Shown here: positions 35,914 through 48,029 of the stretch, one piece after another
Position numbering within the stretch: the stretch's first letter is position 1
How the letters are laid out: the number at the start of each line of letters is the position of its first letter
Assembly: GCA_026874595.1 (NCBI GenBank)
Contig: CM049322.1
Location: forward strand, 37,071,340-37,135,339
Reading direction: 5' to 3'
Length of the DNA: 64,000 nt
Origin: Sipunculus nudus
Lineage: Eukaryota > Annelida > Sipuncula > Golfingiida > Sipunculidae
The notes under the pieces: generated by a model
Database searches by the model: none
Seen by the model: the letters and a program-made list of their open reading frames with translations, nothing else
Told to the model about the DNA's origin: nothing
Made by a program: the position numbers and the translations under genes

Positions 35914-36281
35914 GATATGCAATGTAACTTTCTAAAGATATCTCCATAGGAGCCTTTTTATTGTTAGGTTTACATGTATTGATTGTGCTTATATCATTAA
36001 GTGAAGTTCCTGTTGTTAAACGTTGAAACCGATGATAAAAAAATATATTAGACCATGATTGTCTCATTCTATATACTTGTTTAATTGCCTGTGTTATTTG
36101 TATCAAGTTATGCTTATTTTAGTTTTAAAATTATAATGAAATGACAATATAACATAATCCTTTAAAGTGATATATATGTATTAGAATCAATGCACAAATT
36201 GATACTATAACACAAATTGACCTATTTATAGGACTGGCCTTTCCTGGCCCCTGCCTGCCAGGATAGGCCAGTAGCACTTCG

Positions 36282-37315
36282 AGCCCGTATCAAGCGGACA
36301 GTCAAATTGCATAGGTCTGATATAGTAGTTGGGGGCTCACGTGAAACCCCAAATGTAATCAACAGACTGCACTTGTTTTAATGGTCTGTCGCCTTCTTAA
36401 AACTTTTGAATTGGTGTAGTTGCATTGAAACTCGACGTTCACTGAACTGAAATCATTTATATTTTTACTCATAAAGCATCTCGTGTTGACTTATATCTCA
36501 GTTTTAGTTATCGTTATAAACCTAACCGGAGGATGACTGATGATTTTATGATCATCTAAAGATTTACTTAGTATTACGTCAAAGATGAAATATTTTATTC
36601 AGTCATGAAACCATATTTTCTTGATTCGAAATGACACTGTCACTGTAAATTAAGTATTATTCATTATTTAAAATAATTCCGAATAAATAGGGCTAATAAC
36701 AGGACATCTTAATCATCCTTTGAGGCCACATATATTTTGTATGTGTATCACCAAAATTACATGTTCTATATAGTTATTTTTTCTATATAGTTAACTTTTA
36801 TGTCTGTGCTGATAAATGAGGTCACTATGGTAATATATACAAGGATCAATTCAGAAAGAGACAGTAGACATCTTCTGCAAATTAGCCATTTGGGTGTTTA
36901 GTCCTTCACCTTGTATCAACTCTGTGTAAAATGCTATTTGTTTTTTTCCATCTGTCAGTGGGAATAGGGTCACATACGGGATGATTTCAGGAGAAAGATA
37001 TTTTTAATAATTTGACGCCATGAACACGGGATATCCAACGATCAATGTTTATTTTTTGCAGCTATATATAGGTTTGACCAGCCCGAATTGATCTGTATTT
37101 ATCAGGTTCATAATCAGAACGTAGTCCTAATATAAATCCAAAATGTGTTATATAAAAAAATAAAAAAAATAAAGTTGTAAAAAATAACTCAAAGATGAAG
37201 GTTATTTCATAAAATTCGTGGTCTTATATATGTGAACAGGTATGCTAGATAATGAAGGGGTCTTGTCCATATGCCGGGAGGTGTGTGAGCGCGAAACATT
37301 GTAGTAATAATATAC
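36282..37315. other. AT-rich intergenic sequence
   Basis: No coding frame, RNA or repeat boundary recognised. Confidence 0.5.
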
Positions 37316-37445
37316 ACTACCAAATACCCGTGCTACGCACGGTTTGGGACGACACGAAAATACGTATACGGTGGTATCGGAAATCCACAGAAAATTTTGA
37401 GATACGGAAGATCACAAAAATCGGGTTACGATATTAATATATAGA
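37316..37445 (+). repeat. Short interspersed repeat with 5' hairpin
   Basis: Starts near CAAATACCCGTGCTACGCAC, with a perfect CCGTGC-TAC-GCACGG hairpin. It ends near GGTTACGATATTAATATATAG. The 3' half recurs at 38725-38795. Confidence 0.5.
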
Positions 37446-40400
37446 TCCATTATAAGTATGGTGTTGTGGATATATATCTTTCGGAACAGCGTTCGGAACA
37501 TGTTTCGGAACAGCGTACGGTCCCCCGAACCCAGTGCTTAACATGTGTTCGGGGTCTTTTCAAATAGTCACCTACACATGTACCCTGTGACATGATAAAC
37601 TGATCAACAGGAATACCAGTTTTAGTTGTGAAAATAGTAACAATGATGGCCATGACTTATACGCAATAAGCATACATACTGAATTAAAGAATTAAAAGTC
37701 TTTAAAAACAAAGAATATTAAATAAACATTATTGAAAATAGGATGGCACATGCATGTAAAAGAAACTAATACCAGTACAAACGTATTAAATATACTTCTT
37801 CACAGTTGCACATTTGTAACTGCAGTAATGAGAAAAAATCTCGATTTACAAAACATTTAAAGTCTATATTATGTGTTTACAACTTTGGTGGTGCCACTCC
37901 AACGTGTACACATCACAGTGAACCAACCACGATGTGAATTTGGTTAACATTTACTTTACATCTATTACATATTAGGCCTGCATGTGTTGGTGAATATTTG
38001 TCAAGGACATAAATCACATGCAAGGCCCTAGACTTCGTGCGACCAAGTGCGACTGTATATGACAAAAAAAATAATAAAAGGTATGGTTCTCAGGCACCGC
38101 CCGCATCAATTGTACTCCCTCTCCCGCATAAAAAAATCATTTTGATTTTCATCTTTCAAGAAGATAAAATGATACAATTTTGATAAGATTTCCTTTGTTA
38201 TGTGCTTTTGTGTGTATAACAAAACAATTCTGTTATTTTCATGCTTTCCCTGATCATGTGAATTTTTTTATCGAAACGAACAAAACAAAGGTAAAATATC
38301 GCCCGGCCTCACAGGTTTCTGATATAAAGTGTCTGAGAACCATACCTTTTTTCGGCCTATTCATAACGATTTCCTGCGACTCGGTAGATATGCACTCAAG
38401 CATATCAGGCCACGAAGAGGGCTCCTGCAAAACAATTCTTTCAAAGATCCCCCTTTTGAGAAGGGATCGCCGATGGGGATTATTTCGGGCCAGTCACTGT
38501 GAAATGTAAGAAAACCCCAGATAGGGCCCCCGGAGTAAAACTCTGTCCCGCCATCACACACTCTATGGCCATTGTGTTGCCGGGCCCGAAGACACAAAGA
38601 ATAGAGGCGCCCGCGGGGTAGCAAATATTAAAATTATTAATTATGCACGTAAAACATATTGCAGATAAAAGTGGGTGGAATCTCTTCGGACAAACCCGGA
38701 GCATATGTATGTCGAAAATCACGGCAATCCGTACGGTGGTATCAGAGGAGATACGGAAAATTACAAAAATCTCCTTACGCTATCAATATATAGATTATAA
38801 TTTGAATATTACATTAAAATATATTTTTATTTGAATGATAAAAAAAGTTTTCCCTAAATTACTTTATTTTTTCTGCAATGCTTAAAGATGTATAATTTCT
38901 GTTTATGCAAAAATACTAGTTTAATGATCTGTATCAAGATATTTAACATCCCCTAGCGAGGGAGCGTGAAGGCTGAGAATAAACGTTGAAACCAATTCAA
39001 AGTAATCTGGTTTGTCCATGCATGTCTCATTCACCGGGTTATAACACTGTAATAAAGCCCTTATGTATTTTCAATGAAGTTATGTTATCATCCCTAGTTG
39101 TTTTTCTGTCTGTCTTCTATAACTTCAGTGAAGTCTTGAGCAACCTAGTAAAAAGAAATCTAGTTTAATTTTCACGTTGTGGATGCAGGATTCTTTGTCT
39201 GTCTTGCACGTTTGTCTTCACTGCTCCTGGTATTTGGTTGGGACATATGGTTCTGTAAATAATTGTTTCCCATATTTCGTAGCATACACTGATTTAAACA
39301 TTCACGCATGTATGCATGTATGTATTCCTATATGAATATACGTTTACATGCATATAACTTCGTTTCTTTCATGGGAAGCGGGGTAGCTTTTCTCCTATTC
39401 AGTATTTCTCCTAATTGTAATTTCGCAAACGGCGAGAATTAAACACCCGGGACTCCATACAATCTTATATCAGTTATGAACCCTTAACAAACCCACTCCA
39501 ATATTATATTGCCTCCTGGAAAGATACTGTAATTTTGATGATATACTTCTCGTCGGGATATTGAGTAAAAGAAAATGTTGGCTGGTATGTGGTCGGTTTA
39601 TAACCTAAAAAACAGGCTATTAATTATCTCTATACAGAAAATGAGGTGTAAATTTAGGTTTAAGGGTCATATCAAATATTTTCTTTCAAAATATTTTGAT
39701 GACAAAACTGAGACATAATTCGGACTCCTTGGTACCACATGGCATGCTTTCAAACAAATTCCTGTTGCAGGTCTTGTCAATTTTATAACTGCCGCCGGCC
39801 ATGCCTTTTTTTCTACTGTGGATTGTAATGACCATTGACCGCCTACTTTGTTCAGTCGGTGTATAATTTTATGAATCCCTACAAGAAATACTACGTACAC
39901 CACTCGATCGGTCATGCCGCCTCCAGTGTCAAAATTTGCTCGCGTTTCGAGGGAGTATCAAACCGGAAGGCTGACGTAATCGAATAATCCAAAGGGAAAT
40001 CGAAGTTTATGCAAATTACTTTTACTTGGAGCAGCATTTAGAAACCCAAAGATGATGGCTAATTACGTTTAATTAAGACAAATCAACAGTGAATCGCTGG
40101 CTATATAATCCTACAGTAATTTGCCTAGCTCACGTAAGTGCAGATGCTTAATTATATGGCCTAACACCATCTCACTACGCCTATATTACCAAATTAAGTA
40201 GACGCGCCCTGCGCGTGCGACGGTGTGGGGGATTTTACTTGTGAAAAGGCTTACATACATTTTACAGGTGTACTTTATCTTTACTTAGGCGGATGTCACG
40301 GAAGGTAACAGTTGATTCACACTGTCCCTATATAAGATAGGGCATTTGCTCGTCGTCTAGCTTCTATGATGTTCTTAGCAATGGAGGTTATCATGACATG

Positions 40401-41168
40401 GTCATAACAGCAAGTGTACCAATCATAAAGCAAGCGGGTGAACATCACAGGCTGCCTGAGTCCAAGGGTCAGATTTTAAAACTGATCATAGTGTTGACAT
40501 ATATTATTGTTTGGCATAAATGCTGTCGCATATGGACGCAATCAGTTCCCTATGTTTGCTATATTACGTTGACAAAATATTCACAATATTAATATTACAT
40601 TGTAACAATTGCAAAAAAAAAAAAACCAAAAAAAAACCACGTTTACAGACTATGATGGGATTTTGTATAATAATGGTCTTCTCCCTTTTATTAAATCTAA
40701 ATCTTATGAAACTTAAGAATTAACTGAATATCTGCGTCGCGTGATCTATGGAAAGCTTTTAAAACATTATAATCCGTAGTTGATATTTCCCGATTATAAT
40801 TAGTTCTAACTTGCATTAATTTGCAAAAAAGAAAACCTTGGTCATTGGCACCAATAGTATTTTGATAAGTACTTTATTCTGATGACTAATCATACAAAGT
40901 AATATAATAAAACTTTAATTTCCTACGTTTATACCATGAACATCCTGATTTATCAACGATATTACTTAAATAATTATTATAACCAATCTATCCCACACGA
41001 AAGTCCAAACGTTTAAACCTGACCATTGCACCATACAATGCCTGGAGTAGGCATAAGCGGTTTGCTCATTGGTCTTTTGATATGACGATAACACATAACA
41101 AGGAAAATAAATATAGAAAACCAGGTGAGTGTTTGATACATAAGAGGTTACCAGTTGAGTCTGATGTG
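37446..41168. other. Non-coding region with a GC-richer island
   Basis: No gene is supported. The 38450-38620 segment is clearly more GC-rich than its surroundings. It has an open minus-strand frame (GPGNTMAIECVMAGQSF and following) without a recognised domain. CAGCG-type short direct repeats (TTCGGAACAGCGT twice) lie at 37479-37520. Confidence 0.35.
38725..38795 (+). repeat. Partial second copy of the 37316-37445 repeat
   Basis: Shares TACGGTGGTATC, AGATACGGAA, ACAAAAATC and TTACG.TAT.AATATATAGAT in order with 37361-37445, but lacks the 5' hairpin. Confidence 0.55.
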
Positions 41169-41222
41169 GGAAATCCACAGATCAGGCGAGTGCGCGCACT
41201 CGTGTCTGATATGTGAATTTCC
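41169..41222. repeat. 54-bp imperfect palindrome
   Basis: The centre CGAGTGCGCGCACTCG (41187-41202) is a perfect 16-bp palindrome. The outer parts (GGAAATCCACAGATCAG against CTGATATGTGAATTTCC) pair with few mismatches and two extra bases on the right. Confidence 0.8.
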
Positions 41223-41716
41223 AAATGAATGTTGCGCCCATTTTTCGATCTGACCCATCCTAGGAAACACCTAAATGGTTAAATCGAATATTCGATGTCG
41301 GTTATTGGTTCAGAACCATTTTAAGATTAAACATGCCCAATAATACAATCAGTGTACTAGGTAAAGATCCTTCGCATGTTTTAAACTTTCCACTCATCAG
41401 CTACTTTTTACATAAACCATAAAAATATACAAATTATAGTACTCGAAAATTAAAATTGGACAATTTTTTCATCTATTTATTATTTTTTTAATCAAAGCTG
41501 TAAACATGCATCGGCATGCTCGGATATTGGGTCTGACCCATCTTAATTCATATACACGAATATCCTAAAATATATTGATGGTAAGAGAGAATTTGGAAAT
41601 TAAAATATACAAATTTTGTTCTAACGACATTGAATGAAAAATGAGCTTTAATAATTTATATTATTCTTTAACTGATATATGTTTCATTATATATATACAA
41701 ATTAATACAACTTACA

Positions 41717-42165
41717 TAAAACAAAGGATATATATTTATGAATATATATCCTTTGTTTTATATGAGTTATATGTATATATATAGTATATATATATATATA
41801 TTATATAAAACAAAGAACACCGATCTCCGCCAATACATACACATTTAAGCCTATATATTTACATGTCCATTTCAATAATATAGCGCTTGTATTTCTAAAA
41901 AAATTAGTATTGCCATACTGTCTCTGTAATAATCCTACCTTTACTTTAATACGAACTGCGACATTGATACTGATTAAGTTAAATCATATTTTACAAAATA
42001 AGTCAACGTTAGTATTCGAATTATTTGCTATATTTCACTATAGCTTCACCTTTTGATTTAAAATAGTATCATTATTGGCCTTACCTTTAGGACAAGTATG
42101 GACATCGGCGTGCTGAGAGGACACCTGTCTTTACTTGGTACCCCGCGGTCACTGACGGGGTCGTA
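41717..42165. repeat. Hairpin-bearing dispersed repeat, copy 1
   Basis: Opens with a 19-bp perfect inverted repeat (41717-41735 against 41742-41760, 6-nt loop). About 300 bp of sequence follows, shared with 44371-44764, including TAATATAGCGCTTGT, GTCAACGTTAGT, TTGCTATATTTCACTATAGC and CTTTAGGACAAG.ATGGACATC. Differences between copies include many substitutions and small indels, so the copies are old. No frame is convincingly conserved. Confidence 0.75.
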
Positions 42166-43085
42166 CCTATGCTGCATATGTATGTATAAGCTGGTCGTAG
42201 GCTTTGTTATTTATTTAGGTGACTAGTAGTGACTTAAATGGCATTATATATTTTTTCTAGCTGGAGACCGCACGCCATTCCTTTTGTACATATACCACGC
42301 CTGAACATAAAGCCAGTATTCTGTTAGGGATGATATTACAAATAAGTGAATGCAGACCTTATTCAACTACAGTGATGACGCAGAATGTAAACATGCCCGC
42401 TACTATGCTTGGACGAAAGGAAATTTACACTAAAGCAAAGTCATTTGAATGCCACCAATATAATGAGTCATGACGATTTTTTCATCGTACATTCAGCTAA
42501 GGCAGTTCAATAATATTATGTTCATCAATCATTACCCTCAAGGCTTTAGTACGCAGTGATTCACCTTTGATAGCCCTTTTTGGAAAAACCACAAAATCTG
42601 GAGTGACCCCCGGCTAATTTTAGAGCAGTCCTTTAGAGTCAACCTACAGTCTAATATTGAAACCATGTCTGTTTAATGTGTCTCAAACATTTGAAAAATA
42701 GCATATTGCTGATCGAGTAAAGGGACAACTTTTAAACAGAAGAGACAGAATATGTGTTTGAATTTTAACCATTTGAAAAAAAGCGAACATTTTAATAACA
42801 AGGTTTCAAATAAGAGGAGCCGTCTACATGCAGTTTAGAAGTTAAAACCCAGGTATACGTTAGTACATGCATTGTAAACCAAAACAACCTTTTGATATCA
42901 TGGCCACTGTGTAAGATACGGTGTTCTTGTCCTTCCTCATCATAATAAGAGACTTAAGGGATTTTTTATTTGCATTGGTTCCCTCAAGCATGGTCAAGAT
43001 GATCCGAACCCGACTGATTCCCGTAGTTTCCAGAATAAAAGCATTTTGGTAATTTTTTCCCGGATTAATAATACAATAATAATAT

Positions 43086-43086
<1 letters not shown>
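42166..43086. other. Intergenic sequence
   Basis: No gene or repeat recognised. Confidence 0.45.
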
Positions 43087-43145
<59 letters not shown>

Positions 43146-43161
43146 AGAGACAGACAGACAG

Positions 43162-43195
<34 letters not shown>
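43087..43195. repeat. Compound microsatellite (TA)n-(CAGA)n-(GA)n
   Basis: TA repeats with a few interruptions, then CAGACAGACAGA, then a long GA run. The overlapping frames at 42860-43284 are artefacts of this tract. A C11 run lies nearby at 43270-43280. Confidence 0.97.
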
Positions 43196-43196
<1 letters not shown>

Positions 43197-44370
43197 AGCC
43201 ATGTTGGTTTGGTGTATTGAGAGATAGAACATAAACACAAAACAAATTCGAATTAATCAGTATTGACTGCCCCCCCCCCCACACACATGTGTATCTGATT
43301 TGTGGTGAGAATGATATTGAAGTAAAAGGCTGGTGTTCATATGCTGTTTAAAGCCGCTCTACTGATTCCCTCGAATGTCAATCAGCTCTGAGACAACAAA
43401 AGATATCAATCCTAACGAGTCAGTATTGTTCCTAAACACTTTTGACGTCAGTGTAATACCAAATTAAACATGTACATTTTTTGCCATTGGCATTTACCAT
43501 TCATTCCGATTGCAGCATGCCTGTCCCAGGTAAACGTACATAACTGGATACCTTTAATCTGCTAACAATGTAAATGTCCTGTGTTCTTGCGGCAAAACAG
43601 CTCTCGCTGACAACTATGAGGTCTTAGTTTGCGTCAACTAATATTTGCCAATATCTGAGAGTGCAAGATCAGAACCCTTTTTATAAGCAGGTTTATATTT
43701 ATAAAGCCCAGATAAATATCTAAACCTTATTCTACTTGTAAGTTAAAAGAACCGTCCCTTTTGCAGCGACAAGTCTGTTAATTAACGGTACCCACTCCGG
43801 AAAAATTGGGAATGGACGTTTATACAAAAGTTTAAATGTCGTTAATGTGACACAAATAGCATATCGTATGTTTTCATGTTTGAAATATACAATTCAGACA
43901 AAGCGCTAACTGAAGATCGGTTTTACCCTCAGGAGCCATTTATGAAATGATATTTATCATCAGTATATTTTGGGAAAACATCAGGAAATCAAGTATTTTT
44001 TTTTAATTTACAAGATATTAAGTACCACTTTATATCTTATAAATATGAGGAATAGAGTTCTTTCGACCAGCCTACCATAATGACAAAGTTAGGGGAATAT
44101 AAAAAATTCCAACTACGTGCTATAAAGCTGGTCCAATATGAGCGAGGCGTAAGGTTTATCGGCTGTTTGTTTGAGTATACAAACACAAATATTGGCAAAC
44201 ACACAGGTAACTGCCATCTACATCAGATATAATTCTTTAAATTTTCTACGAATAGAAAACAATATATAATTATTTATACCAAAGCCCTACATTTGTTTAC
44301 AAGCGGACACGTGTTCCCAGCAGACGATAACATGGCGGCACTCATGTGTACAAATAAATACTATTTATAT
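43196..44370. other. Intergenic sequence
   Basis: Apart from the C11 homopolymer nothing is recognised. Confidence 0.45.
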
Positions 44371-44762
44371 AAAACAAAGGATATATATTTATGGAAATAT
44401 ATCCTTTGTTTAATATAAGTTATATATAAATATATACATACTCATTTAAGCCTATTTATTTACATGTCTATTACAATAATATAGCGCTTGTCTTTCCTCA
44501 AAATTAGTATTGTCATCTCTGTAATAATCCTACCTTTACTTTTAAACAAACATTGACACTGATTAAAAGAAATCAGATTTAACGAATAAAGTCAACGTTA
44601 GTTTTATAAGTATTATTTGCTATATTTCACTATAGCTTCCCCTTTTTGATATAAAATAGCATCATCATGGGCCTTACCTTTAGGACAAGCATGGACATCA
44701 GCGTGCTAAGAGGACACCTGTCTTTTCTTGCTGACCCCGCGCGCACTGACGGGGACGTACCC

Positions 44763-44764
<2 letters not shown>
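44371..44764. repeat. Hairpin-bearing dispersed repeat, copy 2
   Basis: Related to 41717-42165, in the same orientation. The hairpin is AAACAAAGGATATAT paired with ATATATCCTTTGTTT. It ends at the (AT)n tract at 44764. Confidence 0.75.

Positions 44765-44817
<53 letters not shown>
44764..44817. repeat. (AT)n microsatellite
   Basis: About 54 bp of alternating AT. Confidence 0.97.
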
Positions 44818-44819
<2 letters not shown>

Positions 44820-44917
44820 AGGCGCTTCTCATCGACTCCCAGAATATATTCTATATAAAATTCAGAGTAGGTCATATTTAGTTACACATTATATGTTTGT
44901 GAGTACTCAAGCACGAG

Positions 44918-45175
44918 ATGGGAGTTAGCATTACGGTCTGGAGGGCGAGGATAGGCTGCTACGCTCAATCGGGAACCAACGAAAAGTTTCGAACAAGGAC
45001 CATAACACTGACAGGTATGTCCTTGACCTTGCGTCTTGTTGTATCCATGACGATACTACTAACAATGTCTGGAGACGTTGAGTTGAACCCGGGTCCTCCC
45101 AAACAAACCAGTAAGGCGAAAAAGTTCCAGCGTACAAAGTACAATACTCGAACACACACGTCTGCTGAGAAGTAA
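44918..45175 (+). pseudogene. LINE ORF N-terminus with 2A-like peptide
   Basis: The 85-codon frame has a basic start, a hydrophobic stretch (LRLVVSMTILLTM) and then SGDVELNPGP at residues 51-60, followed by P. D-x-E-x-NPG-P is the consensus of 2A 'ribosome-skipping' peptides: translation releases the chain after the glycine and resumes at the proline. N-terminal 2A motifs after a hydrophobic segment are documented in CR1/L2/Rex-type LINEs of marine invertebrates and in some sea-urchin genes. After 2A the frame is basic (SKAKKFQRTKYN) and stops at 45173-45175. No endonuclease or RT follows, so it is probably a truncated LINE 5' part. The inner Met at residue 34 is an alternative start. Confidence 0.65.
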
Positions 45176-45965
45176 TTCGAGGGATAGCTTACAGGGACCC
45201 GATCTCATTGTAAACTTAGTGTAATCCACAGAAGAAAGAGTCTGTATTTCTTTATATGAATTTTATTACGTATCCATTCGATTTCTACATACACAGAATC
45301 GCTATCCGGTGTGTCTCCTCACTACCAAGTCCTAACTGCTGACTGACCCCTCTCTCCCCGCTCTCACCCATTCGGCGTAGTCGCCCCTCCAGGTCCCGTC
45401 CCTCCATTGGCCACCCTCTATTGGGGAGGGGCCCGTGAAGTCATCGGTCAATAGAAAGGAGGCCAGAATGTTGCGACCACGCTATGGTCTGTGGACATAC
45501 TCCTGTATGTTATGTGCATGACAGGGAGAGCTTGTTGATAACAACGCAGGTGGGATTCTGCTTATCGCGCTGCCCCCGGCCGTGACCGATCAAGAATCAC
45601 GCGCCACAAATTAGCGCTAGCAGTCACGAGGTTAACGGTCGGGTCTTACAAATAAGGGTTTGAAATAATATGCACCACAATGAGTCATATATTAAATCTT
45701 GTGGCTACCTGTTTTACTTAGACCTAAGAGCTTATAAAAAAGGTAATAATAATAATAATGATGATGATAATAATAATAATAATAAAAATAATTATGAAAT
45801 TAATTATAATCCCCTCCCAATAAAGAACAGTAAAGATAGAAGTAGAGGTCTTCCCTTTAACAATAACTTGAATATTTACTTGTCTTTATTCTAATCATGG
45901 CATATGAATAGTGGAAACACACAGACTGATTCCTAAAATAGCTGTACCTACAGATAGAGAGGGAT
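45176..45965. other. Intergenic, with AAT-type microsatellite
   Basis: A simple-sequence tract of AAT and GAT repeats lies at about 45745-45800. No gene is recognised. Confidence 0.5.
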
Positions 45966-48029
45966 TTAAGGTAGCAGGACTGGTCAAAGTCCTAAAAATC
46001 TGTGTTTTTTTACCAATAAAAGGTATACGTAATATTGAATACTGGGCGGATCTAATGCAGCTGAGCACATTTTGGGCCACCGGTTGCATTTTGTGGAAAA
46101 GGGTGATTTCTATTCAGTAAACAGCAAGATGTGTTGACAGGGTGTTTGTAAACTAACTCCAGCCCTGCCACAGGCCTGTCAATCACTCAGTCCCCAGCCC
46201 TCACCTCGGTCATTCAGCCAATCGCGAGGTGCAAGAGTTTATTTAATGCATGGGCCAAGTACCTCCGTGCAGGAGATGGCAAGTACTGACGGTAGACGTT
46301 TGTTTGTCCAATGTAATTAGCTGAGCATACAACTGATAAGCGTTGGAGAGCAACTCTAACTCTAGCTAATTAGTGTGCAAAGAAACCTCTCCTTGTGTAT
46401 GATCTGTTAGTATCATTTTCCTTTCCGTCTTTTTTCGGGTATGTTACGCCGAAACACAAATTTTCACTTGACATAATGTTATTTCTGCTATATCCTGAGC
46501 CTATCGACATACACCTAAAATTACTTTATAATAAGCTGCTTCATATCCCAACCATAACGTCTATGATATTCATACTGTCAACACCGCAACAAATAAATAT
46601 TACGCCAATACCAGACGAAACTACGAGGGGCCGACGACGCAAATCCCAAATGCCACTTAAAGAACGGCAGCAGTTGAATGATATCAAGTCTCAGCGGGCC
46701 GAACCTACTTCCGTGATCAAACTGATGGCCAGCGACGATGAATCGTCAGATGAGGGCATTTCTACGTTTACGCATGAAGGAAAACCGTAGGCCGACACCT
46801 ATCGACTAAACGCGCTGTTGTCAGCCGCTGTTGTACTTGCCCCCAATAAACAATAAGTCCAGATTTCACATATGACTCGTATGTGTATGCGAGATTTAAA
46901 TATAAACTTTATTTATTTTACATGGATTGTACAACTATTTATATTAACTAATACGAGGCACTCTCCATGACACGGATGTGGGCGCTCGGCAGTCGGTAAA
47001 TATCTAATTTATTTTATACGAGATTTGTATGATCGTTATAAACTCGTCTCTATTGTCAACTCCCAAATACTTATAATGTATGTTAACCGTGATAAGTTAA
47101 TCAATCTTCGTTCTCCTTGAGTGGCCATAGATCCCGCTCCCCTTGTTCCTGTGTAAACACGCGGTTACCTATTAGGCCCGGCTATGCACCTGTTAAGCTG
47201 CGGGTCCCGGTTGTCGAGTGCTCAGCGCACCTTGGCACTCGGCCAAAACTGTAAGCTCCGCCTACTGCAGTCCATGCACGTTGTGTTTGACAGGTCTCTA
47301 ATGTGACAGGACAATCTTTTATCGTTTTAATACGTTTTTAAAGCAAAATAGTCATTTAATCTATGTTATTATAGCATGGTTTGATAAGAACCACCGTCTT
47401 GACCAAATTCATGTGACTGTCAAAATTTAGTTGTGGTAAGTTACGTGTGTAGGACGAATGATCTGTACGAATATAGTTTTTGGCCATTTTCACCACTTCA
47501 CCTGAACACCTTATCTTTAGAGCGTTATTTTTCGGTAATCATTGGTCCGAAACATACCTTCTTTGAGATATATAATTGTTAATATGTCTTCTAAAAAGCG
47601 TTTTTTTATTTTACGCCTATACTAAATTTGAAGGATTTTATTAAGGTAAAAGTAAAAAATGAAATGATTTGTGAAGATTTCAAAATTAAATACTCTGTAA
47701 AATCTTAATTTTTTAATTTAACTCACTAAACAAAAAAAGGCCTGGGATTATTATCTAAATTCTCGATTTATTTAAGAAGATTTTCTGTATCTGTTTTAGT
47801 TGTGCTGGAATAAACGATTTTTTTGTTATTAATTAAAATTAAATTAAAATTCCTACAAATTTAAACCTGTTCCTCGGAAACAAAGTTAATTATAACCAAA
47901 CTATCGACAATTTTCTTAGGTTTCAGAAAATGTATACTTTAGGGGATATTAAAGCATTAGATTGTTCCATGCAAAGGAAAAACTGAAACAAAGTCACGTC
48001 AGGTGGGGGTACCAGTCCTGCCACCTTAA
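45966..48029 (+). mobile_element. TTAA-flanked inverted-repeat transposon, copy B
   Basis: The 2064-bp copy has TTAA at both ends (45966-45969 and 48026-48029) and inverted ends GGTAGCAGGACTGGT and ACCAGTCCTGCCACC. It is in opposite orientation to copies A and C. It is the copy with the best-preserved termini and contains the frame at 46395-46790. The remaining 1.2 kb is AT-rich, with a GC-richer block at about 47150-47300 that is also found in the other copies. Confidence 0.85.
46395..46790 (+). CDS. Conserved hypothetical protein of the TTAA element, copy B
   Basis: From residue 22 on it aligns with the frame in copy C (55340-55783), with mostly conservative changes and one single-codon length difference near residue 98. 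Shared features are FSLDIMLFLLYP, IDIH.KLLYNKLL, a basic block TTRGRRRKS, QRAEPTSVIKL and an acidic end ASDDESSDEGISTFTHEGKP. Acidic Ser-rich segments are seen near the N-terminus of many piggyBac transposases, so it may be a remnant of that region, but no DDD catalytic core is present. Not otherwise recognised. Confidence 0.45.
   Translation: MYDLLVSFSFPSFFGYVTPKHKFSLDIMLFLLYPEPIDIHLKLLYNKLLHIPTITSMIFILSTPQQINITPIPDETTRGRRRKSQMPLKERQQLNDIKSQRAEPTSVIKLMASDDESSDEGISTFTHEGKP

Larger units (their letters stand above)
33317..36281 (+). mobile_element. Terminal-inverted-repeat element carrying OTU and PHD remnants
   Basis: CGAAGTGCTACTGGCCTATC (33317-33336) is the exact inverse of the 20 bases at 36262-36281, with CAGGATAGG-type repeats just inside both ends. 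Between them are a probable spliced gene (exon 34015-34149, intron, exon 34520-34880) with an OTU-protease motif, and a PHD finger at 35269-35403. Near the middle of each half are AT tracts bordered by a second inverted repeat. No target duplication could be assigned. OTU-like proteases are known from some animal transposons such as Helentrons, but no helicase, nuclease or DDE core was recognised here. The superfamily is therefore open. Confidence 0.65.

Noticed and set aside
38361-38722. Minus-strand frames in a GC-richer island
   Set aside because: They suggest coding composition but no motif or convincing splice sites could be found, so no gene is claimed.
39667-39915. 82-codon minus-strand frame
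   Set aside because: No domain, splice context or repeat homology was recognised.
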